Shown here: positions 50,663-50,806 of the stretch, in pieces
Layout of the letters: the number at the start of each line of letters is the position of its first letter
How positions within the stretch are numbered: position 1 is the stretch's first letter
Assembly: GCA_905221605.1 (NCBI GenBank)
Contig: CAJNDS010000802.1
Location: 843,501 to 894,306 of the forward strand
Source of the DNA: Symbiodinium natans
Taxonomy: Eukaryota; Sar; Dinophyceae; Suessiales; Symbiodiniaceae
Length of the DNA stretch: 50,806 nucleotides
Reading direction: 5' to 3'
Notes under the pieces: model-generated
What the model was told of the DNA's origin: nothing
The model's input: only the letters and a program-made list of their open reading frames with translations
Database searches by the model: none
Program-made: the position numbers and the translations under genes

Positions 50663-50806
50663 GAGTAGCAGTAGCAGTAGCAGTAGCAGTAGCAGTAGCA
50701 GTAGCAGAGCAGTAGCAGTAGCAGTAGCAGTAGCAGTAGCAGTAGCAGTAGCAGTAGCAGTAGCAGTAGCAGTAGCAGTAGCAGTAGCAGTAGCAGTAGC
50801 AGTAGC
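50511..50806. repeat. AGT / AGTAGC microsatellite
   Basis: Mixed AGT and AGC triplets at the start, then an almost pure AGT run (about 50560-50660), then AGTAGC hexamers to the end of the window. The array continues beyond the edge. Both strands read open through it (Val/Ala on plus, Ala/Thr type on minus), which has no meaning for coding. Confidence 0.97.

Noticed and set aside
50511-50806. Open frames through the AGT/AGC array
   Set aside because: Simple repeat translation without start context or flanking domain.

Overview
The window looks like nuclear DNA of a dinoflagellate alga. Four things point that way: two decayed copies of a nuclear-type form II RuBisCO fragment, Gag-like proteins with long Lys-Gly (KGKGK) runs, a tyrosine-recombinase retrotransposon with split direct repeats, and a high load of tandem repeats with almost no intact host genes. 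Most of the coding capacity belongs to retrotransposons, all read from the minus strand.

Region 1 (1-15.3 kb) is repeat-rich. A direct repeat of about 2.15 kb (1-2140 and 13131-15286) carries the same RuBisCO form II C-terminal pseudogene twice. Between the copies lie long stretches with no recognisable gene, a 73-bp tandem array, a 41-bp satellite of about 40 units, a kinesin-light-chain-like TPR remnant and a 69-bp minisatellite. The minisatellite runs straight into the second copy.

Region 2 (about 16.0-46.7 kb) is a nest of three retrotransposons. The outer one, A, is a Ty1/copia-order element: Gag, zinc ribbon, aspartic protease, RapZ-C-like domain, coiled coil, integrase, 2OG-Fe(II) dioxygenase, RT and RNase H. 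Element B (30156-41127) is a second copia element with apparently identical 200-bp TG..CA LTRs, a 5-bp target duplication (AAGGC), a PBS and a PPT; it interrupts A in the middle of a codon series. Element C (19162-28272) is a tyrosine-recombinase (Ngaro/PAT-like) retrotransposon with A1-ORFs-B1-A2-B2 split direct repeats. It interrupts A without any target duplication. In both cases the reading frame of A is continuous from one side of the insertion to the other.

The most interesting biology is in the accessory domains. C encodes one polyprotein that joins a TET/JBP-type 2OG-Fe(II) dioxygenase-like domain, a C5-cytosine-methyltransferase-like domain, RT and RNase H. A, an unrelated element class, has a second TET/JBP-type domain fused in front of its copia RT, and also carries a RapZ C-terminal-like domain, which is RNA-binding in bacteria. 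Two retrotransposon classes in one locus therefore carry potential DNA-base-modifying enzymes, in a lineage known for abundant 5-hydroxymethyluracil and cytosine methylation. In C, gag and pol share one frame and are separated by a single TGA followed at once by a potential stem-loop. B has membrane segments in front of Gag and a membrane-anchored coiled-coil protein in the env-like position.

Region 3 (46.7-50.8 kb) is mostly unassigned. It holds a possible tRNA-derived SINE-like piece, a frameshifted ubiquitin-specific-protease fragment and a terminal AGT/AGC microsatellite.

All identifications come from motif reading, without database searches. Domain names are family-level calls, and exact starts, recoding and splicing are inferred.
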